A DNA stretch of 64,000 nucleotides. Source: Jiangella sp. DSM 45060 (GTDB lineage: Bacteria; Actinomycetota; Actinomycetes; Jiangellales; Jiangellaceae). A program made the position numbers and the translations under genes. How positions within the stretch are numbered: the stretch's first letter is position 1; each line of letters opens with the position of its first letter. The notes under the pieces are model-generated. The model was not told the origin of the DNA, did no database searches, and saw nothing but the letters and a program-made list of their open reading frames with translations. This document shows positions 33,868 through 41,401 of this stretch, piece by piece. Location: NCBI RefSeq assembly GCF_900105175.1, contig NZ_LT629771.1:6778622-6842621 (forward strand). Direction: 5' to 3'.

Positions 33868-34712
33868 CAGCCGCCTGCCTCGTGGCGGTAGAGAGGGGTA
33901 AGCAATCGAGCTGCTGTGGGGTCGTGCGTCGCGGGGTCGTAGTCGACCTCGACAAGCGCCGAGAACTGTTCTGTGCCGGCCTGTTCGTAGAGATCAGCTA
34001 GGTCCGCGGTGAGCAACTGTACGACGCCGAGTGAGCCCGGTGGATGGATGCCGGTGAAGAGCAGAAGTGTGCCCTTGCCGTCTGGGCGGCGCAGTCGAGC
34101 AAGGTACGCGGGGTCCGTGGCCCGGGGTGGTTCCTGGTCTTGTCCGGAGCGGTAGACGGCATCAGCTCGGGAGTCGCGTAGCGTCCACACGCCGTCAGCC
34201 GCTCGTTCGAAGCGGATCGCGGGGTCTTGTGCGAGCGTCGCGGCAACGGGCTCGGACAGTCTCGGGCCGCAGATGACGATGAGGTTGTCTCGGTTGAGGT
34301 CGACCTGACCGTCTGTCGGGATCTGCTCGTGCTCGACGTCAAGGCGGAGGGAGCGCGCGAGCTCGCCAAGGCGTTGCGCCGCTGTGAAGTCCTCCGCTGC
34401 GACAACGGGTCGGGAGTTGCCGGCCTCGTGCTTGAGAGGTGTCAGGATCACGACCCGGCCGCGCCCGAGGAACGCCGCTTCGGGTGCCGCTCCAGCCTGG
34501 CGGAGCTGGAAGATCCGTCCGCGGCTCAGTCCCGCGGCGTTGGCAATGTCGGCGTAGGACATGCCCTGATCGCGAAGGTCCTGGATTACCTTCCGGCGCA
34601 GACGAGCAAGCTCGGTGACTTCGCGCTGCGCGGTCGTGATCCGACCGCTTGCTTCCCGCAGCAGCTCGAAAGGGTCCTTGATCGCTGCGATGCGTTCTAC
34701 CTCGTCATTCAC
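33867..34712 (-). CDS. sigma-like HTH DNA-binding regulator
   Basis: The 281-aa protein has an N-terminal helical region and a sigma-70-region-4-like HTH (IQDLRDQGMSYADIANAAGLSRGRIFQLRQAG, about 43-75). The remaining about 200 residues form an unknown alpha/beta domain (VVILTPLKHEAGNSRPVVAAEDF, LIVICGPRLSEPVAATLAQD, TLLLFTGIHPPGSLGVVQLL) reminiscent of nucleotide or ligand sensing. It heads the operon with the PP2C-like gene and is divergent from the pra-like gene, with operator-like repeats between. It probably controls both directions. Confidence 0.7.
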   Translation of the reverse strand: MNDEVERIAAIKDPFELLREASGRITTAQREVTELARLRRKVIQDLRDQGMSYADIANAAGLSRGRIFQLRQAGAAPEAAFLGRGRVVILTPLKHEAGNSRPVVAAEDFTAAQRLGELARSLRLDVEHEQIPTDGQVDLNRDNLIVICGPRLSEPVAATLAQDPAIRFERAADGVWTLRDSRADAVYRSGQDQEPPRATDPAYLARLRRPDGKGTLLLFTGIHPPGSLGVVQLLTADLADLYEQAGTEQFSALVEVDYDPATHDPTAARLLTPLYRHEAGG

Positions 34713-34740
34713 TGTGCTCCCCGATCGCTCGTGCCGCTGA

Positions 34741-34840
34741 GTTTAGGGGGGATAGACGGGTCCATCGCAAGACGGCTGTGTAGGGGGTCTAGACAATCGT
34801 CGGCCTTGCAACTACCTTCGTTGTGTAGCCCCCCTATACA
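34741..34840. promoter_or_regulatory. three operator-like repeats between HTH gene and pra-like gene
   Basis: Three related sites are visible: GTTTAGGGGGGATAGAC (34,741-34,757), GTGTAGGGGGTCTAGAC (34,778-34,794), and TGTGTAGCCCCCCTATACA (34,822-34,840), the last in the opposite direction. Consensus is about GTGTAGGGGGnCTAnAC. They probably bind the adjacent HTH regulator. Confidence 0.65.
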
Positions 34841-34855
34841 AATGGAGGTTGGATC

Positions 34856-35335
34856 ATGGCGCTACAGCGAGGGCACCGGTTCCCGGTGGAGTTCGGTGAG
34901 GCGTTTCCGCGGGGTCTGGTGTTGGTCGGTGAGATCGAACCGGATCTGGAGTATCAGTCGCAGGAGGATCGCGCGCGCGGTCGTGAGGCGCGGCAGCTGA
35001 TGGACGAGGTGACGGGGTTGCGGCAGTGGCGGGCGACGGTGACTGATCCGGATGAGCAGAAGGCGAAGCGGGCGTCGTTCGAGGTGATCTTCACTGCCGA
35101 GGTTCAGCCGGCGCCGCTGCCGGATGAGGTGTTGCCGGGGATGCGGCCGGTGGAGCTGGTCGGGTTGACGGCGTCGCCGAAGGTGATGGGTCAGGGCGAG
35201 TTCAAGTTCCTCGGGTACGAGTACCGCGCGACCGGCGTCAAGGCACCAGGTGCCGCTGAGACGGCTCGTCCGGCGGGGCGGTCCGAGGGATCGGCGCAGG
35301 ACGCGGTCAAGGCCGGCGAGAAGAAGGCCGGCTGA
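34856..35335 (+). CDS. AICE replication/integration/excision activator (Pra-like)
   Basis: ATG 34856 has GGAGG at good spacing. The 159-aa protein starts MALQRGHRFPVEFGEAFPRG and contains RQWRATVTDPDEQKAKRASFEVIF and VLPGMRPVELVGLTASP. This is the pattern of the Pra-type activator that switches on rep, xis and int in pSAM2-like elements. Its promoter region holds three operator-like repeats. The next gene begins at the overlapping TGATG. Confidence 0.75.
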   Translation: MALQRGHRFPVEFGEAFPRGLVLVGEIEPDLEYQSQEDRARGREARQLMDEVTGLRQWRATVTDPDEQKAKRASFEVIFTAEVQPAPLPDEVLPGMRPVELVGLTASPKVMGQGEFKFLGYEYRATGVKAPGAAETARPAGRSEGSAQDAVKAGEKKAG

Positions 35336-35868
35336 TGGCGGCCGCGACAGTGAAGGCGCCGTCGGACGTGTACCGGGCGGCGGAGTGGCTTGCGGAGCGG
35401 CATCCGTGGGTGCGGCAGCTGGCCGAGCGGATCGCCGGGCGCATCGATCTGCATCCGGACTGGCCGGACACCATCACGGCGGCTGTCAATGGGCACTTGG
35501 CGCACTCGACGGCGTGGGCGGAGTACGAAGACCGCTTCCCGCCGCCGGACGACGACGCGGCGTTCTGGGAGTGGCAGGCGGGAGGTCCGCAGGCGTCGCG
35601 TGAGGTGCGGGCGTACGGGGTCATGTCGAGCGGTGAGAAGAACCTGGTCCGGCTGGTCGCCACTCTGGGTGGCCGGGTGGCGTGGTCGCCGATGGATGTG
35701 TCGTTCGACCAGCGCGGCGCGGCTGTGCTCGCGGACTGGCTCGCGGTCGTGCACGCCCAGCTGCCGGCGTGGCTGTACCCGGCGGCGTCGGATGACGCGC
35801 TGGTGGTGCGGCTGGCTGCCGTGAGCGACGCGACGAACGGTGAAGGAGCGATCGCGCTCTCGCGATGA
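35335..35868 (+). CDS. hypothetical AICE protein
   Basis: The ATG overlaps the stop of the pra-like gene. The 177-aa product is Trp-rich and helical (YRAAEWLAERHPWVRQLAERIAGR, AAFWEWQAGG, AAVLADWLAVVHAQLPAWLYP). Its place after pra is typical of AICE-encoded proteins of unknown role. Confidence 0.6.
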   Translation: MAAATVKAPSDVYRAAEWLAERHPWVRQLAERIAGRIDLHPDWPDTITAAVNGHLAHSTAWAEYEDRFPPPDDDAAFWEWQAGGPQASREVRAYGVMSSGEKNLVRLVATLGGRVAWSPMDVSFDQRGAAVLADWLAVVHAQLPAWLYPAASDDALVVRLAAVSDATNGEGAIALSR

Positions 35869-35952
35869 GTCCCCACCGGGGACGGGTCAAGGCCTAGGAA
35901 ACCGCCCGTCCCCGGTGGCCCCAATCAACACCCCCGAATGGAGGGGATTGGT

Positions 35953-36117
35953 GTGTCCCAACCTACCTCGTGGCGACTCCCGCTCGCCGTCTACGCGGCC
36001 GTGGCGGTTGCACTGCTGATCGTCGCCCCATGGGTCGTCGCGACCGTCGACACCGACCTTGACCACACGTTCGAGCAGCAGACCACCGACGCGAACCGGT
36101 GTGGTGAGCGGGCATGA
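35953..36117 (+). CDS. small single-pass membrane protein
   Basis: The GTG at 35,953 follows GGAGGGG; an in-frame ATG at 35,938 would overlap that SD. The 54-aa product has one membrane helix (LAVYAAVAVALLIVAPWVVA) and an acidic outside tail. It overlaps the next gene by ATGA. It may belong to the transfer genes downstream. Confidence 0.55.
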   Translation: MSQPTSWRLPLAVYAAVAVALLIVAPWVVATVDTDLDHTFEQQTTDANRCGERA

Positions 36118-36302
36118 ACGGCGACCCAGTCCTGTTCGGTGTCCTCCCGCACGACCTCACCGCGACGGCCTACCTGTTCCGCTGCCCGGCCTGTGGGCGT
36201 CACCTGGCTGCCGATCCCGAGACGCCGTGCAAGGGCTGCGCGAAGCCGTCTCGCCGGCCCACGCGCACAACCGCGCGGCGACGGACGAAGGCCGTGTCGT
36301 GA
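36114..36302 (+). CDS. small zinc-ribbon protein
   Basis: The 62-aa protein has CPACGRH and CKGC (C-x2-C...C-x2-C), then a basic tail. It overlaps genes on both sides (ATGA, GTGA), so it is part of the transfer/replication operon. Metal and nucleic-acid binding are likely; the role is unknown. Confidence 0.6.
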   Translation: MNGDPVLFGVLPHDLTATAYLFRCPACGRHLAADPETPCKGCAKPSRRPTRTTARRRTKAVS

Positions 36303-36532
36303 TCACCGCACTCGTCGACTGCTCGCGCTGCCCGCGCCTCGTCACGACCGCTGAGGCGTGGTTCTACCCCGCCACCGGCGAACGGCTGTGCTCCGGCTGC
36401 CACGCGGCCGCACACGCCCGCCACCTGGCGCTGACGACTCGGCGCACCTCCGAGGTGACCCCGATGCCACGAACGAACGCGATGACGCCTGAACGGGGCG
36501 TCCCGAGCCCGGCCGGGAGGTGGGCGCGATGA
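36299..36532 (+). CDS. small zinc-binding protein
   Basis: GTG 36,299 overlaps the stop before it. The 77-aa product has CSRC and CSGC pairs (LVDCSRCPRLV, RLCSGCHAAAHARH), a likely zinc site, and a low-complexity tail. It overlaps the translocase gene start. Confidence 0.55.
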   Translation: MITALVDCSRCPRLVTTAEAWFYPATGERLCSGCHAAAHARHLALTTRRTSEVTPMPRTNAMTPERGVPSPAGRWAR

Positions 36533-37941
36533 TGTGGCTGCTGAAGCTCGTGACCGGTGTCTGGCTGCTCCAGCTGGCCTGGCGATTCAAGCGCGCCCTG
36601 GCCGTAGCAGCTCTGGTCGTGCTCGTGTTCGCCGCCTACGGGTGGGCCAGCCTTGTCGTCCTGGTAGTGGGTCCGCCGCTGCTCGCTGTCGTGTGGCGGT
36701 GGGTGCACCCCTGGTCGTACTGGCGGTACGTGGGCTGGCTGATGGCCCGTCACCGCCTCCGCACGACATACGGGCTGCGCTGGGTCGAGGTCATACAGTC
36801 CTGCGGCCTGCACCGCCCGATCCCCGGACGGCCCGGTGACGTGGCGATTCCGCGGTTGGTGCGGGTGAGTGAGAGCGCAGTCGGTGACGTGCTGCACGCA
36901 CGGTTGCTCACTGGTCAGGAGCCGGGTGACTTCGAACGCCAGGCCGCCGAACTCGCCCATGCTCTGGGCGCGACCGCCGTGCGGGTCACCTCCACCGGTC
37001 CCGGCCTGGTCGACCTGACCCTGGTCGAGCGTGACGTGCTCGATGACGGCGTCGTGTTGGAGGACGTCGAGCCGGTGACGGATCTCCGGGCGGTGCGGTT
37101 CGCGGTCGGTGAGGACGGCCAGTGGCGCACGAGGGATTACGCGAACATCGCCGCCGAGGTCGGCGGTGGTGTCCCCGGCAGCGGGAAGACGGCCGGCGAA
37201 ACGGGCCTGGCGTGTGGGCTGATCCAGAACCCGGCCGTGCAGTACGTCGTGATCGACGGCAAGGGCGGCGAGGACTGGTCCTGGATCGCCCCACGCGCGG
37301 CCGCCTACACGAATGAGGACGAAGACCTGAACGTCGTTCTCGAGTTGGTGGAGTCCGTGCACCGGCTGATGCGGGCACGGTTGAAGACGCAGAAGACCCA
37401 GCGGGGACAGGCGAACTTCTGGAACCTGCCGCTCGATCCAGCCCACCCGGTCGTGTTCTTGGTCGTGGACGAGGTGCAGACGTTCACCGACTCCAAAGGC
37501 ATGGACAAGGACACCAAGACCGTCGCGGCCACGATCACGGCCCGGTTGTCGGCGCTGGTGAAGAAGGGCCGCTCCGCCGGCATCATCACCCGGCTACTGA
37601 CCCAGAAGCCCACCAGCGATGCCATCCCGACCGCCATCCGCGACAACGCCTCCGTCCGGACAGCCTGGCGAGTCCTCTCCGACGACGCAGCCGAAGCCAT
37701 CCTCGGACCCGTCGTCCGCGGCTCCGCCGTATCTCCCGTCGACATCCCGGTCGGCATGCCCGGTGTCGCCGTGGTTGCCGACGCTGGCGGGCAGCTCGAA
37801 CGGGTCCGCTTCCCCTACGTCGACGAGCACACCGCCGAACAGATCGCCACCCGGACAACGGAGCTGCGCCGCGACCTGGCCGACCTCACCGGCCCCACAG
37901 CGGCCGACAAGGCGCCCGCAGATGAGGAGGCGACGACGTGA
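36529..37941 (+). CDS. FtsK/SpoIIIE-like DNA translocase (TraSA-type transfer protein)
   Basis: ATG 36,529 is placed 8 nt after GGGAGG; an in-frame GTG at 36,520 is possible. The 470-aa protein has two N-terminal membrane segments (about 5-60), then the motor domain with Walker A GGGVPGSGKTAGE (about 222) and Walker B VVFLVVDEVQTF (about 313), and the FtsK-like segment AVSPVDIPVGMPGVAVVA. In AICEs one such protein moves double-stranded DNA into the recipient. It overlaps rep (GTGA). Confidence 0.88.
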   Translation: MMWLLKLVTGVWLLQLAWRFKRALAVAALVVLVFAAYGWASLVVLVVGPPLLAVVWRWVHPWSYWRYVGWLMARHRLRTTYGLRWVEVIQSCGLHRPIPGRPGDVAIPRLVRVSESAVGDVLHARLLTGQEPGDFERQAAELAHALGATAVRVTSTGPGLVDLTLVERDVLDDGVVLEDVEPVTDLRAVRFAVGEDGQWRTRDYANIAAEVGGGVPGSGKTAGETGLACGLIQNPAVQYVVIDGKGGEDWSWIAPRAAAYTNEDEDLNVVLELVESVHRLMRARLKTQKTQRGQANFWNLPLDPAHPVVFLVVDEVQTFTDSKGMDKDTKTVAATITARLSALVKKGRSAGIITRLLTQKPTSDAIPTAIRDNASVRTAWRVLSDDAAEAILGPVVRGSAVSPVDIPVGMPGVAVVADAGGQLERVRFPYVDEHTAEQIATRTTELRRDLADLTGPTAADKAPADEEATT

Positions 37942-39515
37942 CGGCCCTGCCCGATGACGCGACCATGCGCGAGCTCGCAGCATCTGAGCGGGTGTGCGTG
38001 CGGCCGATCCTGCAACGCGTCACCGACACCATCACTGGCACCGTCCGCACCGTGGTTATCCCGTGTGGGGCCACGCGGGCGAAGGTGTGCCCCTCGTGCG
38101 CGGACGCGGCCCGCAGGCTGCGGATCCAGCAGTGCCGCGAGGGGTGGCACCTCACCGAGGACCCACCCAAGCCCGGCGACACCGAGCCTGACGACAGCGA
38201 CACTGACGATGCGGACGGCGACGTTGACGGTGAGGACGCGGACGCTCACGATGTCGACGAGGCCGGTCGGCGGGTGCGCTCGACGCGGCGGCGGCAGGAC
38301 GCACCGGACCTCCCGCGGCTGGCCGTCTCCGACCGCACGACGGGTCGCGTGTTCGAGTCGCCGGACGGGAAGACGTACCGGCCGTCGATGTTCGTCACCC
38401 TCACCCTGCCGTCCTACGGGCGCGTCACCAGCGAGGGCGTGCCCGTCGATCCGCGGTCGTACGACTATCGGCGGGCTGCATTGGATGCGATGCACTTCCC
38501 GAAGCTGGTCGACCGGTTCTGGCAGAACCTGCGCCGCGCGACCGGGTACTCGGTGCAGTACTTCGCCACCGTCGAACCCCAACGCCGCCTCGCCCCGCAT
38601 CTGCACGCCGCCATCCGGGGAGCCATCCCCAGGAAGCTGCTCAAGCAGGTGGTGGCCGCGACCTACCACCAGGTGTGGTGGCCGCAGCTCGACGACCCGG
38701 TCTATACCGACCCGGACGAGCTGCCGGTGTGGGACGAGCTGGGCCAGGCCTACGCCGACCCGACCACCGGTGCGGTACTGCCGACGTGGGATGAGGCGCT
38801 GGATGCCATCGACGACGACCCGGAAGCGTCGCCGGCACACGTGATCCGCGCCGGGTCGCAGGTCGACATCCAGGGCGTCATCGCCGGAACACCGCTGGCG
38901 GATCGGGTCATCGGCTACCTCACCAAGTACCTGACCAAGTCGATCACGGACCCGCTCCACGACGGCGACAGCGACGGCGAAGCACCTGTCTCGGCAGCGC
39001 GCAGGGCGCACATCGACCGGATCGCCGAGGAGGTCCGTTGGTTGCCGTGCTCGCCGACGTGCGCGAACTGGCTCCGTTACGGCGTCCAGCCCAAGGACGC
39101 GAAGGGCGGTATGGAGCCGGGCCGGTGCGGGTCGAAGGCGCACGACCGGGATCATCTCGGCCTCGGCGGTCGCCGCGTCCTCGTCTCCCGGCGGTGGACC
39201 GGTAAGACCCTCGACGACCACCGCGCGGACCGCGCCGCCGTCGTCAGGGCCGTCCTGGCCGAGGCCGGGATCGAGATGGACGACCACGACGAGCTTTCGG
39301 CAACCGCGGCCCGTCCCGATGGCCTGCCTCGGTTCGTGTGGACGACGACGAAGCCCGGCGACCTCGACGCCCCGGCCTACGCCCGGCTCATCGCGCACGC
39401 CATCGCGCAGAAACACCGCTGGCGAACCCAGTACGAGGACGCCAAGACCCGCGCCGGCCCACAGGCGCCCGGTCCTTCGGCAACCGCAGCACGTGCCGCT
39501 GCCCCGGCGGCGTAA
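37938..39515 (+). CDS. RepSA-like replication initiator (HUH family)
   Basis: GTG 37,938 overlaps the translocase stop. The 525-aa protein begins with a Cys-rich zinc-like region (CGATRAKVCPSCADAARRL). Rolling-circle Rep motifs follow: motif 1 SMFVTLTLPSYG, HUH motif PHLHAAIRG (His221, His223) and the tyrosine motif YLTKYLTKS (Tyr327, Tyr331). Late Cys (LPCSPTCANW) may bind metal. An acidic low-complexity stretch (about 75-110) follows the zinc region. The product should nick the element origin. It is a close relative of the Rep at 53,572-55,146. Confidence 0.88.
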   Translation: MTALPDDATMRELAASERVCVRPILQRVTDTITGTVRTVVIPCGATRAKVCPSCADAARRLRIQQCREGWHLTEDPPKPGDTEPDDSDTDDADGDVDGEDADAHDVDEAGRRVRSTRRRQDAPDLPRLAVSDRTTGRVFESPDGKTYRPSMFVTLTLPSYGRVTSEGVPVDPRSYDYRRAALDAMHFPKLVDRFWQNLRRATGYSVQYFATVEPQRRLAPHLHAAIRGAIPRKLLKQVVAATYHQVWWPQLDDPVYTDPDELPVWDELGQAYADPTTGAVLPTWDEALDAIDDDPEASPAHVIRAGSQVDIQGVIAGTPLADRVIGYLTKYLTKSITDPLHDGDSDGEAPVSAARRAHIDRIAEEVRWLPCSPTCANWLRYGVQPKDAKGGMEPGRCGSKAHDRDHLGLGGRRVLVSRRWTGKTLDDHRADRAAVVRAVLAEAGIEMDDHDELSATAARPDGLPRFVWTTTKPGDLDAPAYARLIAHAIAQKHRWRTQYEDAKTRAGPQAPGPSATAARAAAPAA

Positions 39516-39532
39516 CGGAAGGAACAGCTCGC

Positions 39533-39763
39533 ATGAACGACGACGAGACGTTGATCGAACTGCGATCAGCCGGTGACGTCCTGACCATCGAGGAAGCTGC
39601 GCGCTATCTGCGCATCGGCCGGACCACGATGTATGCGCTGGTCATGGGTGGACAGGTCCGTTCCATCAAGATCGGCTACCTCCGCCGGGTTCCGCTGGAG
39701 TGCCTGCGTGAGTACGTCGCCGACCAGCTGCGCCACGCCGAAGCCGCGGGACAGGTGGTGTGA
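39533..39763 (+). CDS. excisionase (Xis), MerR-like HTH
   Basis: ATG 39,533 with GGAAGGA upstream gives 76 aa. The helix-turn-helix is plain: LTIEEAARYLRIGRTTMYALVMGGQVRSIKIGYLRRVPLECLREYV. It lies between rep and int, and its stop overlaps the int ATG. It should bend the att region and favour excision. Confidence 0.88.
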   Translation: MNDDETLIELRSAGDVLTIEEAARYLRIGRTTMYALVMGGQVRSIKIGYLRRVPLECLREYVADQLRHAEAAGQVV

Positions 39764-41010
39764 TGGCCACGCGCAGACCCAACGGTGCGTCGAGCATCTA
39801 CCTCGGGAAGGACGGCGACTGGCACGGCCGCGTCACCGTTGGCATCAAGGATGACGGCTCGCCGGACCGCCGCCACGTGCAACGCAAGACCGAAGCCGAG
39901 GTCATCGCCGCCGTGCGCAAGCTCGAACGTGACCGCGACGCCGGAGCCGTCCGCAAGGCAGGGCAACGATAGACCGTCGAGACCTGGCTCATGCACTGGA
40001 TCGAGAACATCGCCGCTCCGCCCGCGATCAGCGAGTACACGCACGACGGGTATCGCCGGGACATCAGGGTTCACCTGGTGCCCGGTGTCGGGAAGCACCG
40101 CCTCGAACGCCTGCAACCCGAACATCTGGAGAAGCTGTACGCGACCATGCAGAAGGAGAAGGGTCGCAGCGCGGGAACGGCTCACCACGTGCACCGGACC
40201 ATCCGGGCCGCGCTGAACGAAGCCGTGCGACGCAAGTACCTGACCTCGAACCCGGCCACCCAGGCGAAGGCTCCAAACGTCCAGGAGATCGAGGTCGAGC
40301 CGTACGACGTCGACGAGGTCAAGCGGCTGCTGAAGGTGGCAGGCGAGCGCCGGAACAGTGCTCGGTGGGCGGTCGCGCTGGCGCTGGGTCTTCGTCAGGG
40401 TGAGGCGCTGGGGTTGAAGTGGTCGCATCTCGACCTGGAGACCGGGACCTTGCGCGTCCGCCGTAGTCGGCTGCGGCCGAAGTTCGCCCACGGCTGCGGC
40501 GAGACGTGCGGACGGCAGAAGGCCGGCGACTGCCCGAAGCGCATCCAGGTCAACGCCGACACGAAGGACACGAAGTCGCGCGCCGGCCGTCGCGTCGTCG
40601 GACTACCGTCACAGCTCGTCACGCTGCTGGAGGAGCACCGTGAGGAACAGAACGCGGAGCGGGCCGCCGCTGGGGATGACTGGAAGGACGAGGGCTGGGT
40701 GTTCGCGAAGCCCAACGGGACCGCGCTCGCCCCGGCGACCGACTATCACGAGTGGAAGCGGCTGTTGAAGTCCGCCGGCGTTCGTGACGGCCGGCTGCAC
40801 GATGCCCGGCATACGGCGTCGACCGTGCTGCTGATCCTCGGCGTGCCGGAACGCACCGTCATGTCCATCATGGGATGGTCGTCGACAGCGATGGCGGCCC
40901 GATACCAGCACGTCACCGACCCGATCCGACGAGCGGTCGCGGCGCAGGTGGACGGGCTGTTGTGGGCCGACCAGGGCGACGACGAGAAGCCTGTTGACGA
41001 GGGCAAATGA
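39763..41010 (+). pseudogene. tyrosine integrase with in-frame amber codon
   Basis: The reading frame runs from ATG 39,763 to 41,010 but codon 70 (39,970-39,972) is TAG, between GAVRKAGQR and TVETWLMHWIE. A Trp (TGG) is a likely ancestor. The remainder is a complete catalytic part: core-binding domain, ALGLRQGEALGLKW (catalytic Arg), HDARHTAS (His-x2-Arg), IMGWSSTAMAARYQHV (nucleophile Tyr). An ATG at 39,991 could start a 339-aa protein without the N-terminal arm-binding domain. Either the element is locked in place or it depends on stop readthrough or a truncated integrase. The gene lies next to the tRNA target. Confidence 0.85.
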
Positions 41011-41026
41011 GACGAGAACTGAGACG
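41008..41026 (+). repeat. candidate right integrase arm sites
   Basis: TGAGACG occurs at 41,008-41,014 (including the int stop codon) and 41,020-41,026, matching the pair and spacing near the left end (26,800-26,818). Confidence 0.5.
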
Positions 41027-41035
41027 AGCGACCTC

Positions 41036-41062
41036 ACCGGCCCGACCTCGCTTGAGGCCGGT
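41036..41062 (-). terminator. element-borne terminator for tRNA-Ser(GGA)
   Basis: ACCGGCC (41,036-41,042) pairs with GGCCGGT (41,056-41,062), and CCGACC/GGTCGG gives an alternative stem. The region resembles the hairpin beyond the left att site, so the element seems to supply its own terminator downstream of the rebuilt tRNA. Confidence 0.5.
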
Positions 41063-41085
41063 CGGTGCGTCTGCCCTGGTGAGCG

Positions 41086-41143
41086 TGGCGGAGGATAGGG
41101 GATTCGAACCCCTGAGGGATTGCTCCCAACACGCTTTCCAAGC
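41086..41143 (-). repeat. right attachment site within tRNA-Ser(GGA)
   Basis: This is the second copy of the 58-bp direct repeat, forming the 3' half of the intact tRNA-Ser(GGA). The other copy is at 26,647-26,704. Confidence 0.93.
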
Positions 41144-41173
41144 GTGCGCCCTAGGCCACTAGGCGAATCCTCC
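41089..41173 (-). tRNA. tRNA-Ser(GGA)
   Basis: On the minus strand the acceptor stem GGAGGAT pairs with ATCCTCC, discriminator G, and encoded CCA at 41,086-41,088. The anticodon arm is CACGC-TTGGAAA-GCGTG, anticodon GGA, reading UCC/UCU. A long variable arm follows (TTGGGAGCAATCCCTC), then T-arm GGGGTTCGAATCCCC. It is the integration target of AICE-1. Confidence 0.97.
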
Positions 41174-41261
41174 GCCGGAGAGGGTATCGGACAACGGTGC
41201 TCCGCCTGAAATCGACGGTACGGATGTGGCTCCGGGCGGGCGAGCACGTACACTGGCAGCC

Positions 41262-41350
41262 GACCCCTCGCGTGGCGGCACCCCGCCTAACTCCCCCAGG
41301 GCCGGAAGGCAGCAAGGGTAAGTGGGCTCTACCGGGTGCGCGAGGGGTCC
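41262..41350 (+). ncRNA. ffs: signal recognition particle RNA (4.5S, small bacterial type)
   Basis: The ends pair (ACCCCTCGCG with CGCGAGGGGT). The apical loop has the SRP core CCAGGGCCGGAAGGCAGCAA and GGGTAAGTGGGCTC, which hold the GGAA tetraloop and the Ffh-binding internal loops. It is directly upstream of dnaX, a common actinobacterial location. Confidence 0.95.
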
Positions 41351-41401
41351 TTTCACGTCCGCGATGGGAATCTGTCGGTGCGGACGACTAGGGTTCGCAA
41401 G

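Larger units (their letters stand above)
26647..41143. mobile_element. AICE-1, integrative conjugative element in tRNA-Ser(GGA)
   Basis: The element is about 14.4 kb between 58-bp direct repeats. From left to right it holds two small unknown genes, HigBA, ApeA-like defence gene, membrane/DUF4145-like pair, a four-gene minus-strand operon, a pra-like activator, small proteins, TraSA/FtsK-like translocase, RepSA-like initiator, xis and int. Integrase next to the tRNA, an HUH Rep and a single FtsK-type transfer protein are the hallmark of pSAM2-type elements, which move as double-stranded DNA. The integrase has a nonsense codon, so mobility is doubtful. Confidence 0.9.
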
